Of a stretch of DNA of 64,000 nt, positions 6,272-13,621 are shown piece after piece. The stretch comes from Methylomonas sp. LL1 (lineage in GTDB: Bacteria > Pseudomonadota > Gammaproteobacteria > Methylococcales > Methylomonadaceae): NCBI RefSeq assembly GCF_015711015.1, contig NZ_CP064653.1, forward strand, positions 124,001 to 188,000. Direction: 5' to 3'. The notes under the pieces were generated by a model. The model was not told the DNA's origin. It made no database searches and saw only the letters and a program-made list of their open reading frames with translations. Position 1 is the first letter of the stretch; each line of letters opens with the position of its first letter. The translations under genes and the position numbers were made by a program.

Positions 6272-9136
6272 TTAAGGTAGCGTGTTATTTGGCGGCAGTG
6301 GAAAGCCTGTCGTATTCAACCACTGTAACTTAAGTATCCCGGTATCGAGATTGTTGACGCCCTGATCTTCATTGATGTTGGCCGACCACAACCCAGGGTA
6401 GAGAAAGCTGGACTTTAAGATCCCCGAGTCGAGGTTGTTTACCACGGTATCGTTATTCAGGTCCGCCGTCAGTTGCGCGGGGGGCTGGAAACTGGCCTCG
6501 GCATTCAAATCGCCGGTCTTGATGGTGCCCAGCTGGTCGGTAGGACCATAGCTGACGCCGTCCCAGTTGGGCAACGGGGTCGGTATCCGAATAACCTGGC
6601 CTGGATGCTCGACGTCATAGCGCAACAACATGGCCGTGTCCTCGTGCTGGGTGTTATGGCAGTGTTCCACGTAAGTGCCCAGAAACTCGCGGAAGCGAAT
6701 CGCCACGTCGATGGTCATACTTTCGTCCGGCAAGGGGGTAAGGCCGGGTATATTCGGCTCGCCCAGACCTGAAACACGGTAGACATCCTTGCGTGCTCCA
6801 ATCTCCCAAAGCGGCGGATGGTGCTTGCTGCCGTCGGCGTTGCCGCGTAACAATAATTGGCCTTCCTCGAAGTGGACATGCACCGGATGCGCCCAACTCG
6901 CGCCGCTGTTGATGAAGTGCCAGATTTCCAGATCATTCAGTTCCGGGGCGGCCGAGACAACCGAAGGATCCGCCGTCAATTTCTTGCCGCCATCGGTCCT
7001 GATGCTCCAGGGCTTACCGTCGGTGGCGTTACTGGTGCCGAATTCGAAGGTGCGGTGTTTGGCATTCTGCAGTTCCGCATCGGTGAATTTGACCAGCGGA
7101 ACCATCATCTTTTTACCCACCTCGTAGTCGGCCGGATTCATGCTGAGATCTGTGCCGCTGTATGGTTGCACCCGAAGTTCCAGAAACTTGGTGACGGTTG
7201 GGTCATCCTTCCAGCTATTGGCCTGGAGTTGGGGAGCAAAGCTACCGTTCAGGATGTCGGCCAGTGGGATCACCTTTTCAGGGCCTTTACCGTTGGAGAA
7301 TGCCAGGGTATTGACCATGTAAAGTTTGGTTCCGGCCGGGAACTGGCTGAAGTCGATGATGACGTCATGCCGCTCGGCGATGCTCATGACCGGTAAATCC
7401 TTGGACTGTGGATTGGGAAAGGGTACCGCATGCTCCATGATATTGCCGTCGTTGGCGACCATGTGGAAATGCACGCGGCTGTAGGATTTGTTCGAGCCGG
7501 CCGGGCCGGGCATCTCGCCGCTGCCGGCGTCGTTATACTCGCGCACGATGGCGATCTTAAAGAAGCGCGACACGCTGGCATCGAGCATGCGTAGGCGGTA
7601 ACGGCGGGCTCGCACGTCGAGATAGGGTTTATATAACCAGTTGACGGTCATCGCGTCGCCCAGAAAACCGTCGGTATTCAAGGTGTTGAAGTGCAACTGT
7701 CCATTCGCGTCCCAGGCCTTGTCGGCAATCGCCAGGTTGATGTCGTAATCGCGGTTGCCCCAGTCCAGCGTGGTACCGCTGGGGAAACACAGATTGGCAT
7801 TGTTGGGATTGGCGTAATTGCATTGAAACCCTTCCTTGCCTCGGTCGATCGCGCTGTAATAATTCATCATCGCGGCATTGCCCTTGTAGACATTCTGCGC
7901 GGTGCGATCGGCCATGTGATCATGGAACCAATGCGTACTCATGGTCTCATGCCAGTCGCCGCGTATCTTGACTGTTCCGGTGGCGGGATCGCAGGTTTTG
8001 GCCGTTGGCACGCCGCTGTTGTCGGGTATCATCAGCGTTTCGCCGGGCGAGCACGGCGTGGCCGCGCGCGGTTTGGAAGCGTCGGTATTGATGCTGTCGT
8101 AGCCGGCCAACTGCATCGGCCAACGGTAGTCGTAGAACTGACCGGGGTAAAAATAAGCGCCGAAAAACCCGTCACTCTCGGCCGGATTGTGACCATTATG
8201 CTCATGGGTACTAATGGTGTGCTCGCCGAAACCGTTGTTGGCGGCGATGTCTATCGGCAATGCGTTGTAATGGCGAAACAAAGTGGGAATCCCGTAACGG
8301 GCCATCAGCAGTTTGGGTGGAAGCGTGCCATCGAAGGTCCACACTGACTGTGGCTCTTGAATCGGCATGTTGGGATGAATGCGGATTCCGATATTACGGG
8401 TACTGCCGTCGAATGCGCTGTCGAGATTCCCTTGCGCATCCGGACCGACGGTGTTGTGGTAGAGGCCGGTCCGGTTTTCCTGTCCGCTAACCACGGGACC
8501 AAACTCACCGCTGTTATAGCCGTGTAACTGTAGGTTGTCGCGAATGCCGCCGTTGATTCGTGCTCCGGTTTGCGCGCTCTGGAAGTATTGTTGCGGGAAA
8601 AATTCATTCCAACGTTGGTGGGAGAACCATTCGCCCTGTGGCCTACCTTCGATGACGCCGGTCATTGTTCTGCCTATGCAGTTCGAAATCTGGTTCGCCC
8701 AAGGATTGGGCTGGCTGGTGTTGGCCGCCCAACTTGGTGCCGGGGACAAGGGGTGCTCAAGAAAATTATCCAGCGCGTTGGAATCTGGTGTACCGTTACA
8801 GGGATCGGCACCCACCGGGCCGGGTAGGGAGGCGGCCGAAGTATTCGGATCCGGCAAGGGCTGGGTGCCGAACTCCTCGAACAGCAGCATCTGTTGACTG
8901 AAGGCTGTCGCGCCGAACAATGGGCTAGGCGGCAAATCCGTTGGTACGTTAACCGCCGCCTGGACCGCGGCTAAAGGCGCCAGACTGACAGCGCCGCTGA
9001 TCGCAATGGCATGGATCATTGCCGCTAATGGTGGTCGCGATGGACGGACAAGACTATTGGCCGGTCGAAATAATAAGCTCCCGCCCGCATCGGTGCGAGC
9101 AGTCTTCATTGATCGTTTGCATAGATACATTTTCAT
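6272..9136 (-). CDS. Secreted multicopper oxidase with C-terminal dockerin-type repeats
   Basis: I chose the ATG at 9136 among three in-frame ATGs because it lies 7 nt from an AGGGGT ribosome site; the product is 954 residues. After an N-terminal extension and hydrophobic signal segment (ending near AAVQAAVN), it carries four copper-binding motifs in order: HEHNGHN (~310), HWFHDH (~399), HPVHVH (~749) and the blue-copper block HCHNTQHED (~825). It is larger than laccases (~500). The last ~70 residues hold two dockerin-type calcium loops (DLNNDTVVNNLD and NINEDQGVNNLD), each followed by a helix. Such enzymes oxidise phenols or metal ions with O2 reduction. The dockerin pair suggests docking to a cohesin, such as the product at 11002. 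The substrate is unknown. Confidence 0.88.
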   Translation of the reverse strand: MKMYLCKRSMKTARTDAGGSLLFRPANSLVRPSRPPLAAMIHAIAISGAVSLAPLAAVQAAVNVPTDLPPSPLFGATAFSQQMLLFEEFGTQPLPDPNTSAASLPGPVGADPCNGTPDSNALDNFLEHPLSPAPSWAANTSQPNPWANQISNCIGRTMTGVIEGRPQGEWFSHQRWNEFFPQQYFQSAQTGARINGGIRDNLQLHGYNSGEFGPVVSGQENRTGLYHNTVGPDAQGNLDSAFDGSTRNIGIRIHPNMPIQEPQSVWTFDGTLPPKLLMARYGIPTLFRHYNALPIDIAANNGFGEHTISTHEHNGHNPAESDGFFGAYFYPGQFYDYRWPMQLAGYDSINTDASKPRAATPCSPGETLMIPDNSGVPTAKTCDPATGTVKIRGDWHETMSTHWFHDHMADRTAQNVYKGNAAMMNYYSAIDRGKEGFQCNYANPNNANLCFPSGTTLDWGNRDYDINLAIADKAWDANGQLHFNTLNTDGFLGDAMTVNWLYKPYLDVRARRYRLRMLDASVSRFFKIAIVREYNDAGSGEMPGPAGSNKSYSRVHFHMVANDGNIMEHAVPFPNPQSKDLPVMSIAERHDVIIDFSQFPAGTKLYMVNTLAFSNGKGPEKVIPLADILNGSFAPQLQANSWKDDPTVTKFLELRVQPYSGTDLSMNPADYEVGKKMMVPLVKFTDAELQNAKHRTFEFGTSNATDGKPWSIRTDGGKKLTADPSVVSAAPELNDLEIWHFINSGASWAHPVHVHFEEGQLLLRGNADGSKHHPPLWEIGARKDVYRVSGLGEPNIPGLTPLPDESMTIDVAIRFREFLGTYVEHCHNTQHEDTAMLLRYDVEHPGQVIRIPTPLPNWDGVSYGPTDQLGTIKTGDLNAEASFQPPAQLTADLNNDTVVNNLDSGILKSSFLYPGLWSANINEDQGVNNLDTGILKLQWLNTTGFPLPPNNTLP

Positions 9137-9487
9137 TTTCATCACCCCTAAGTTAATCGCTCCCGACAAAGCCGGAGCTTTATCCGCGGGAACTCGCTTT
9201 TGTTGCGAACGCCTATTCGGGTATTCCCGTCCCGATAAGCAACCAAAATCACACAGCCACGCTTCCCTCTTGCATTGGAAACTTAATGCTCTGTTTTCAG
9301 GAAAGTCAGCGCGAGATGCCTTCCGTGAACATATTGCTTCGACACGCTGAACTTTTAGAAAAATAAGTTCCCGATATTCGAATGTCTTGTAGGGGCGAAT
9401 TCATTCGCCCAGGGCGATTAAAATCGCCCCTACAAGGAATTCAGGGAAATTATTTCCAATCAAATCCTTACTCCCCTCGTCATCGAT
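9137..9487. other. Intergenic region with a REP-like hairpin
   Basis: This 351-bp gap separates the SCO-cytochrome gene from the multicopper oxidase on the same strand. It contains the latter's ribosome site and a perfect 13-bp inverted repeat, CTTGTAGGGGCGA at 9386-9398 against 9424-9436. Nested inside is a second imperfect pairing (ATTCGCCC/GGGCGATT). This resembles REP-type extragenic palindromes. No T-run follows, so it is not a classical terminator. Nothing else is recognisable. Confidence 0.6.
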
Positions 9488-10429
9488 TCATCCCGCCCCC
9501 TCTGGCCGGCGCTTGCTTTCCTGTCGTAGGAATTCGATCAAGGCCTGAATATCCTCATCGCTTAATTTCAGATTGGGCATCGGGATATTTTTATATTTGG
9601 CCAATAGTTCCCGCGCCAGGGGATCGTTTTCCTTCAGCATCAGATCCGGCTCCTTGATAAAGCGGGTCAACCATGTAAGTTCCCGGCGCTCGACCACGCC
9701 GTTAAGATCCGGTCCCAGCTCATCGTTGCCGGCCACGGTATGGCAGGCGGTACAGCGCGAGCGGAAGATTTCCTCGCCGCGGCCCATGTCCGGCAGCCGC
9801 GTGGCATTCGCATAATCCTGATTTCCGGCTAAGCCGCCGCCGGCGTGGTTTTGCAGCCGCTCGCCCAGCGCCCAGGCTATCGATTGAGGCACATCGAAGG
9901 GGGTGCGCTTTAGCCATTGGCCGCTGGTCTCGTTGCCGACAATCAAGTTGACGTTGTGATCGCTGAGATCATGCTCGTCGCCAAGCATGCCGAGCTTGCG
10001 CCGAATCAGATCGATATCCGCTTTTGTCCCGGTCAGGAACTGCCAGCCTGGGCCGATTTTGAATTTTTGCTTGTATTCGTTGAGTACCGCCGGGGTATCG
10101 TGTTCGGGATCGATACTGATCGAATAGATGAAAATATCCCGGCCCACCCGCTCGCCGAGCAATTTCTGGACTTGGCGCAGTTTTGCCGTTTCCAATGGAC
10201 AGGAGTCCCCGCAGTGGGTGTAGATGAAGTTGATCGCGACCACCTTGCCCTTGAGCATGTCGTCATAGAACTTCAGGGTTTGGTTATCCTGATTGACCAG
10301 TTGGACATTGGGAAAATAGTCGGCGCCCAAGCGGCCGGCCTGGACCGTACCGGCTCCGAACAGGAATAAGCCGCCCGCCAGCAGGCAAACAGCGATGCCC
10401 CGCCCAAATCTTCTTGTAGTTGACCTCAT
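9488..10429 (-). CDS. SCO1/SenC copper chaperone fused to cytochrome c
   Basis: The 313-residue product starts at an ATG behind a GGAG site and has a signal peptide (hydrophobic ~12-30, ending VQAG). Residues ~35-185 form a SCO1/SenC thioredoxin fold with the copper-binding C-x3-C (CGDSC at ~74-78) and the distal His (SDHNVNLIVG). Residues ~215-305 form a class I cytochrome c with one heme motif CTACH (~227-231) and a late methionine candidate (IPMPNLKLSD). SCO proteins deliver copper or reduce cysteines for CuA assembly in the periplasm; a fused heme could supply electrons. Its place upstream of the multicopper oxidase on the same strand suggests it metallates or reduces partners of this block. 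Confidence 0.9.
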   Translation of the reverse strand: MRSTTRRFGRGIAVCLLAGGLFLFGAGTVQAGRLGADYFPNVQLVNQDNQTLKFYDDMLKGKVVAINFIYTHCGDSCPLETAKLRQVQKLLGERVGRDIFIYSISIDPEHDTPAVLNEYKQKFKIGPGWQFLTGTKADIDLIRRKLGMLGDEHDLSDHNVNLIVGNETSGQWLKRTPFDVPQSIAWALGERLQNHAGGGLAGNQDYANATRLPDMGRGEEIFRSRCTACHTVAGNDELGPDLNGVVERRELTWLTRFIKEPDLMLKENDPLARELLAKYKNIPMPNLKLSDEDIQALIEFLRQESKRRPEGAG

Positions 10430-11001
10430 GGTTTTTCTCCTTTCGAATCTGTGGAAAAGGCCGCGTCCCTGGCACGAGCTTCCATTACTAGGCTTATTTC
10501 GAAAAAAATTTTAGAAATTCACTTGATTTGTTGAACCTTGTGTTTGATTTCCGGCATTCACCCACAAAGCACAAAATCTTTCGGCCCAAGAAACAAGATC
10601 TAGTTGTTGATCAGAGTTGATCAAAGCGTTGACGGGGCCGTTTTAAATGCCGAGCCATAACACCTCCGGCATTTTTCATTAGCGGCCAGTGTACATTTCC
10701 TAGGCTGCCCGTATATCCGTACGACTACTATCAGTAGTTCCACTGATAGTAGTCGTACGGATTTCTTCGCGTCATCAAGTCGATCTAAGATTTATCCAAG
10801 CTTAAATTTCCCGACCGGGATAGTCCGTAGCCTTCGGCGACATAAGAACAGCCGCGGTCTGCTTGTTACTCGGTTGGGCAATTTGGCCCGGTTTGTTTTG
10901 AGGGAGCTACCGGCGGGGATCGGTCTCTTGAGACTAGGAACATCCCTGGGATCGTTGAATGCTTGAGTTATCTATCGTTAATTAAATCTTGGAGAGTCAT
11001 C
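10430..11001. promoter_or_regulatory. Divergent intergenic region with a perfect 21-bp inverted repeat
   Basis: This 570-bp spacer lies between the SCO fusion (minus) and the cohesin-like gene (plus), so it should hold both promoters. A perfect 21-bp inverted repeat lies at 10715-10735 and 10742-10762 with a 6-base loop (AGTTCC); the arms contain CCGTACGACTACTATCAG. It is not followed by a T-run, so an operator or structured-RNA role fits better than a terminator. A second, 7-bp inverted repeat (TTGATCA/TGATCAA, 4-base gap) lies at 10607-10624. No confident -35/-10 pair was assigned. Confidence 0.6.
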
Positions 11002-11631
11002 ATGTTGAAAAATACACTGCGCAACATTGCTTACACAGCCGCCTGCCTGACATTGTCTTTCAAAATGGATATGGCTGGTGCCGCCATCGTTACCTTTGAT
11101 CCCTTGAATCCGGTTTACGCTCAGGACGAGGCGCCTGTCACCATCAAGATCGTCGGGCGGGATTTTGTGGGTGATACTTCGTCCGGCGCCACTCAGGGTT
11201 CCATGGGAGGCGGATTAAGCGTCAGTTGGGACGCCAGCATTCTTAAGTTGACGACGGTAACTTCGTTGTTTGCTGGCGATGAGTTTTTTGGCGACACGGG
11301 AGCTATCAACAATGTAAACGGTACCCTGACTGGTTTTTCGGTGTCGAGTTTTTTCACGGGTACCACTGCGGCGAATTTCGATATCGCCGAATTGGTCTTT
11401 GACTTCGTCCAACCGGGTTGGTCGGATACATCTATCAGTATTTCCGGCATAGATGTCTGGGCCGATGGCTCGGGTTTGGTCGATGTCACGCCTCTCGGAA
11501 TCGGTGGGTCGGTAACGGTAACCCCAGTGGCTGTAGTTACACCAGTGCCCGTGCCTCCCGCTCTGGTCTTATTCGGCAGTAGCCTGTTGGGAATGATGTG
11601 CCTTGGCCGCAGAAAATCCTACGCGGTTTAA
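11002..11631 (+). CDS. Cohesin-like exported protein with PEP-CTERM-type sorting tail
   Basis: I chose the ATG at 11002 because a GGAG site precedes it; the product is 209 residues. A signal peptide is followed by a ~145-residue beta-rich domain with cohesin-like landmarks: an initial VTIKIVGRDF strand, SVSWDASILKL (the 'Y/W-D-x-x-x-L' core of cohesins), FAGDEFFGD, a GTLTGFS strand and IAELVFDF. The C-terminus has a proline-rich VPVPPA, a hydrophobic helix and a terminal RRK, as in PEP-CTERM/VPLPA-type tails cleaved by exosortases. It is thus a candidate surface anchor for the five dockerin-type proteins nearby. Family-level assignment is by eye, and the dockerin link is inference. It is 36 bp upstream of a second sorted protein. 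Confidence 0.72.
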   Translation: MLKNTLRNIAYTAACLTLSFKMDMAGAAIVTFDPLNPVYAQDEAPVTIKIVGRDFVGDTSSGATQGSMGGGLSVSWDASILKLTTVTSLFAGDEFFGDTGAINNVNGTLTGFSVSSFFTGTTAANFDIAELVFDFVQPGWSDTSISISGIDVWADGSGLVDVTPLGIGGSVTVTPVAVVTPVPVPPALVLFGSSLLGMMCLGRRKSYAV

Positions 11632-11667
11632 CCTTCAAGCCGAATAGACATCCCACAGGAGAATTTT

Positions 11668-12171
11668 ATGTCAACTTTCAACTCAATCGTTTTATTAGGT
11701 GCCTTGCTGGCATCGCCGATGGTCGCCAGCGGTTCTACCACGACGAGCTACGTCAGTGGCAATGCCACCAATCTTGCTCCGGATTTTTCTTATCAAGGGA
11801 CCGGTGGAAGCTTTGTCATCACGCCCGCCTCGGAATTTTCCCATCTATGGGAGCTTAATGTTGCCGAGGGCGAAACAGCGAATCTCAGTTTTAGCGTGAG
11901 CCCAATCTATGTATCCAATTTCGCGATTTTTGATATTGCGGCCGGTATCAACATCGACTCGGTTTCGGCCTTGTTGGGGTTAACCGGAGGACCGCATAGC
12001 TATCTGGTCTCGGGTGTCGGTACCGGATTTTCGGGCGGTGCTTACTCAGTCGGAACCGAGGTCGCGCCAGTAATATTACCCGTCCCCGTGCCAGCGGCAA
12101 TCTGGCTAATGGGCTCGGCACTGGTTGGCTGGGTATCGATCGGCGGACTTAAGAAGAGTGCGGTTGTGTAA
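11668..12171 (+). CDS. VPLPA/PEP-CTERM-type sorted exported protein
   Basis: The 167-residue product starts behind a GGAG site and has a short signal peptide (ending VASG). A ~110-residue beta-rich domain of unknown function follows (ELNVAEGETANLSFSVSP). The C-terminus is PVPVPAAIWLMGSALVGW followed by basic residues, a close match to the VPLPA-CTERM sorting tail that exosortase-type enzymes process. It is likely co-transcribed with the cohesin-like gene (36-bp gap). The body is not recognisable as cohesin or dockerin. A structural or matrix role at the cell surface is inference. Confidence 0.75.
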   Translation: MSTFNSIVLLGALLASPMVASGSTTTSYVSGNATNLAPDFSYQGTGGSFVITPASEFSHLWELNVAEGETANLSFSVSPIYVSNFAIFDIAAGINIDSVSALLGLTGGPHSYLVSGVGTGFSGGAYSVGTEVAPVILPVPVPAAIWLMGSALVGWVSIGGLKKSAVV

Positions 12172-12397
12172 CAAGTAGAGGCTCTGGCCTTTCATAAAAG
12201 TGAGTCACAAACGTGCGGGCGAACATTGCAACTGATTAATTATGTTAGACAGGGGCGGGCGTTTAGCAACGCTGCCAAAACTATCGGTTCGGGATACAAG
12301 CCATCAGCGATGTATCCCGAACCGCCGAGGCCTTCGTTCCATAAATCAACTCAGTAACTCAAGCCGTTCAGCCTCATATTGCTCAAAGGAGGAATCT

Positions 12398-13528
12398 ATG
12401 CAAACAAATTCACTCAAATTTCCAGCCAGTCGATCATGCCAAGTATTACGGTTATGCGTGGTATTGGTCACGGCCGGCGTTTCCGGCGGTGCGTTGGCCG
12501 CTCTCGACGCCGTCGGCCCGGTTAATCCCGTCGGCGATTATCCTTATTGGTACCGCGATAGTGCCGGCATTAGTCTGGAATTGTGCGCGGACCCAACGGC
12601 GGTCAATGCCTCGGCTCCGGCCAATCTATTATGCCGGATGGCAAACAATGAGCCGTCGAGTCCGAATCAGACTGAAACCTTCTGGACTCGTGTCGATGCC
12701 GGTTTATCCACCCGCATCGGTAGTGCTCAACTAGACATGGCATTGGAAGGGGATAGGGATGTGGCCTCCGGTGAAAATATCAGTTATGGCCGCATTCACA
12801 TTCGCATCGACAACCCGATAGCTGGCGCGACGCTGAAAGTCACCCATCCATTCGGCCAGGTAAGCTTTGAAAATGTGCCGGAAGGCCAAGGCGCGGTTAA
12901 TGTAACCGAGAAAATCGGTATTCCAAATGCATTACCACCGGCGGATTTTACTGGCGCCTTATCGTCGAACCTCGGCCCCTTTTTAAGATGGGCCGACCTG
13001 GATGGTGAGCCGGTTCCAGTGCTGGATCAACTTGGCAATGAATATATCGGTGATCCCAATATTCCTCATGCGATGACCGGCAGTCCGCTAAATACCAATT
13101 TTTTCCGGATTGAGGGGCCGGTCGGCTTAGGTTCGAGCAATCTATGCGCGGACCCTACCTTAGGTGACGATGCGGCCGATCTGACCGATTGTATCGAAAC
13201 CGAATTGTTTGCCGGTGCCGGCAGGATCGCCAAGGATAGCGATAGGGACTTAGTCCCGGATATTACCGATAACTGTTCCCGTATCGTCAACGCCAATCAA
13301 CGCGACACCGATGCCGACGGCTTCGGCAATGCTTGCGACACGGATTTGAATAATGACAATGTCACCAATCTGTTGGATGCACGCCTATTCAAGACAGTGT
13401 TTTTGTGCCGACCCCAAGCCAATCCGGAATTGAACAGCTGCGATCATGCCGATTTCAATGGCGATGGCGTGGTCAATAATCTGGATGCGGGCCTGTTGAA
13501 AAAATATTTTCTAAAACCACCGGGTTGA
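12398..13528 (+). CDS. Exported protein with thrombospondin type-3 and dockerin-type repeats
   Basis: The ATG at 12398 follows a strong AAAGGAGG site; the product is 376 residues. A signal peptide ends at GGALAA. Residues ~30-270 form an unrecognised domain containing several cysteines (ELCADPT, NLLCRMA, SNLCADPT). Then comes a thrombospondin type-3 repeat (DSDRDLVPDITDNC, then DTDADGFGNACD). Two dockerin-type loops follow (DLNNDNVTNLLD and DFNGDGVVNNLD), joined by a linker with two cysteines that probably form a disulfide. The C-terminal module is nearly identical to that of the di-heme peroxidase at 18423. The N-terminal domain's function is unknown. Confidence 0.8.
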   Translation: MQTNSLKFPASRSCQVLRLCVVLVTAGVSGGALAALDAVGPVNPVGDYPYWYRDSAGISLELCADPTAVNASAPANLLCRMANNEPSSPNQTETFWTRVDAGLSTRIGSAQLDMALEGDRDVASGENISYGRIHIRIDNPIAGATLKVTHPFGQVSFENVPEGQGAVNVTEKIGIPNALPPADFTGALSSNLGPFLRWADLDGEPVPVLDQLGNEYIGDPNIPHAMTGSPLNTNFFRIEGPVGLGSSNLCADPTLGDDAADLTDCIETELFAGAGRIAKDSDRDLVPDITDNCSRIVNANQRDTDADGFGNACDTDLNNDNVTNLLDARLFKTVFLCRPQANPELNSCDHADFNGDGVVNNLDAGLLKKYFLKPPG

Positions 13529-13621
13529 TACCCTCCAAAGCCGGCTCAGCGGAGTCCCTAAGCCTTCCGCCAAGTTATGCGATCTCGTGGTGGGGTGGCC
13601 GTTAATTCACAGGAGAATAAA

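Noticed and set aside
10607..10624. TTGATCA/TGATCAA as an FNR box
   Set aside because: FNR half-sites need a 4-base centre (TTGAT-N4-ATCAA); here the centre is 8 bases, so only an unspecified inverted repeat is claimed.
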